Source: JAWPMT01 sp965229785
Lineage (GTDB): Bacteria; Bacteroidota; Bacteroidia; Cytophagales; Cyclobacteriaceae
Reading direction: 5' to 3'
NCBI GenBank assembly: GCA_965229785.1
Contig: CBDDJS010000001.1
Span: 4,774,001 to 4,838,000, forward strand
Length of the DNA stretch: 64,000 bases
Every line of letters begins with the position of its first letter. Positions within the stretch are counted from its first letter, which is position 1. A program made the position numbers and the translations under genes. Below the pieces are notes generated by a model that did no database searches, had not been told where the DNA came from, and worked only from the letters and a program-made list of their open reading frames with translations. This document shows, piece after piece, positions 63,231 to 64,000 of the stretch.

Positions 63231-64000
63231 ATGGATTTTATTTTGGAAAATAGTCAACTAATAGCGCTCATAGCGGGATTCCTGATCATTGCGATCGCAG
63301 CGGACCGAATTGCGCGTGTTTTCCAAAAAATAAATCTGCCTCTCATTACCGGAGTGATCATTACTGGCATTCTGGCGGGCCCCTACATCCTAAAGCTCAT
63401 CCCCATTGAAGCCGGTACACAACTTACGTTCATCAATGAAACGGCTCTGGCCTTTATTGCCTTTGCAGCAGGTGCGGAATTGTACCTCCGTGAATTGCAG
63501 GATCGAATTAAGAGCATCAAGTGGAATACCTTCGGCCAGCTCGTTGTGACCTTCGTATTGGGCACTATTCTGCTGGTTCTGCTTTCGCAGTATATCCCTT
63601 TCCTGGCTGGAAAAAGTCTGGGCGTCAGGATCTCCATCGCGACCATTACAGCGGCCGTTTTCGTGGCTCGGTCTCCCGCTTCTGCCATCGCGGTGATCAA
63701 CGAACTTCGAGCTAAGGGTCCATTCGTCAAAACGGTAATGGGTGTTACCGTCGTGAAGGACTTTCTGGTGATTGTGTTGTTCTCCATTTGCCTGTCCGTC
63801 GGCCAATCGTTGATTTCTGGCAAAGATTTCAACTTCACCTCCATTTTGTTTTTACTGCTGGAGCTTGGACTATCATTTGCGCTGGGCTTCTTTGTTTTCG
63901 GGTTCTTATTGAAGAAAGCATTATCATTCAGGATCAGACGCGATGTGAAAATTGTAGTGGTGCTTCTGGTTGGTTATTCCGCTTACTATTTCTCAGGGTT
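63231..64000 (+). CDS. Cation:proton antiporter (3' partial)
   Basis: Open from ATG at 63231 (or in-frame ATG at 63192) to the window end; 256 residues are visible. Sequential helices follow the CPA/Kef-type antiporter pattern: LITGVIITGILAGPYIL, ALAFIAFAAGAELYLREL, TFVLGTILLVLL, ITAAVFVARSPASAIAVINE and GVTVVKDFLVIVLFS. The segment SPASAIAVINELRAKGP and the Asp of VVKDF are in the ion-binding core. The rest of the gene, including any cytoplasmic regulatory domain, lies outside the window. Confidence 0.9.
   Translation, partial: MDFILENSQLIALIAGFLIIAIAADRIARVFQKINLPLITGVIITGILAGPYILKLIPIEAGTQLTFINETALAFIAFAAGAELYLRELQDRIKSIKWNTFGQLVVTFVLGTILLVLLSQYIPFLAGKSLGVRISIATITAAVFVARSPASAIAVINELRAKGPFVKTVMGVTVVKDFLVIVLFSICLSVGQSLISGKDFNFTSILFLLLELGLSFALGFFVFGFLLKKALSFRIRRDVKIVVVLLVGYSAYYFSG

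Noticed and set aside
63383..63844. Minus-strand frames inside the antiporter gene
   Set aside because: The plus strand encodes a clear antiporter over the same bases; the antisense frames are compositional shadows.

Overview
The window reads as chromosome of a Bacteroidota bacterium, most likely a marine Cytophagales-type organism. Evidence: a TonB-dependent receptor with an N-terminal carboxypeptidase-regulatory-like domain, several FtsX-like permeases one of which carries a PadR-linked prefix, DUF4199 and DUF1801 proteins, many short-lipobox lipoproteins, few Shine-Dalgarno sequences, and promoters of the Bacteroidota type (TTG, 19-21 bp, TAnnTTTG), of which two complete examples are visible (upstream of the GlxA-like regulator and of tRNA-Ser).

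Layout. 1-2285: end of an FtsX-like permease. 2344-8916 (minus): respiratory nitrite ammonification cluster, outer-membrane porin, NrfH, NrfA and a fused CcsBA (NrfI-type) haem-ligation protein. 9235-13699: beta-lactamase-fold serine hydrolase, a His-rich DUF4198 protein with a HupE/UreJ permease (candidate nickel/cobalt uptake), and a second porin-like protein. 13961-18037: phosphatidylserine decarboxylase-like enzyme with PSDC domain, an unknown 442-residue protein, and a DJ-1/AraC (GlxA-type) regulator. 18174-21084: small plus-strand genes (DUF1761, two ABM-fold monooxygenases, a membrane LuxR-type regulator, DUF4199, DUF1801), then a decayed SDR pseudogene. 21556-26708: flavoprotein with Cys-rich tail plus ACR3/SBF-type permease (candidate metalloid pair), and PadR regulator plus ABC permease. 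26987-31303: two TolB-like beta-propeller proteins and a SulP transporter.

31388-44049 is an accessory-looking minus-strand block of nine genes: a 1411-residue SIR2-TPR protein (candidate anti-phage NADase, the strongest candidate for a new system here), a haem-binding protein with an intradiol-dioxygenase-like lipoprotein, an AraC-HTH/TM/TolB-like/TPR regulator, a repeat lipoprotein, a 59-residue membrane protein, a DoxX-VOC fusion, a serine hydrolase and an exported RidA-LRR fusion. Then comes tRNA-Ser(UGA), with its promoter, terminator and a degenerate 5' half-copy of itself in the leader.

45129-49703 (minus) is a SGNH-hydrolase lipoprotein with its TonB-dependent receptor, probably an ester or lipid uptake pair. 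49926-59171 (plus) is a tight ten-gene acyl-CoA catabolic operon (SDR, MaoC, ACAD10/11-type dehydrogenase, APH-type acyl-CoA kinase, TesB, enoyl-CoA hydratase, SDR, carboxyltransferase, enoyl-CoA isomerase, MDR reductase) that ends in a hairpin terminator. The window closes with a LamG lipoprotein, another acyl-CoA dehydrogenase, a DUF547 lipoprotein and the start of a cation:proton antiporter. No CRISPR array, transposase, integrase or rRNA was seen.
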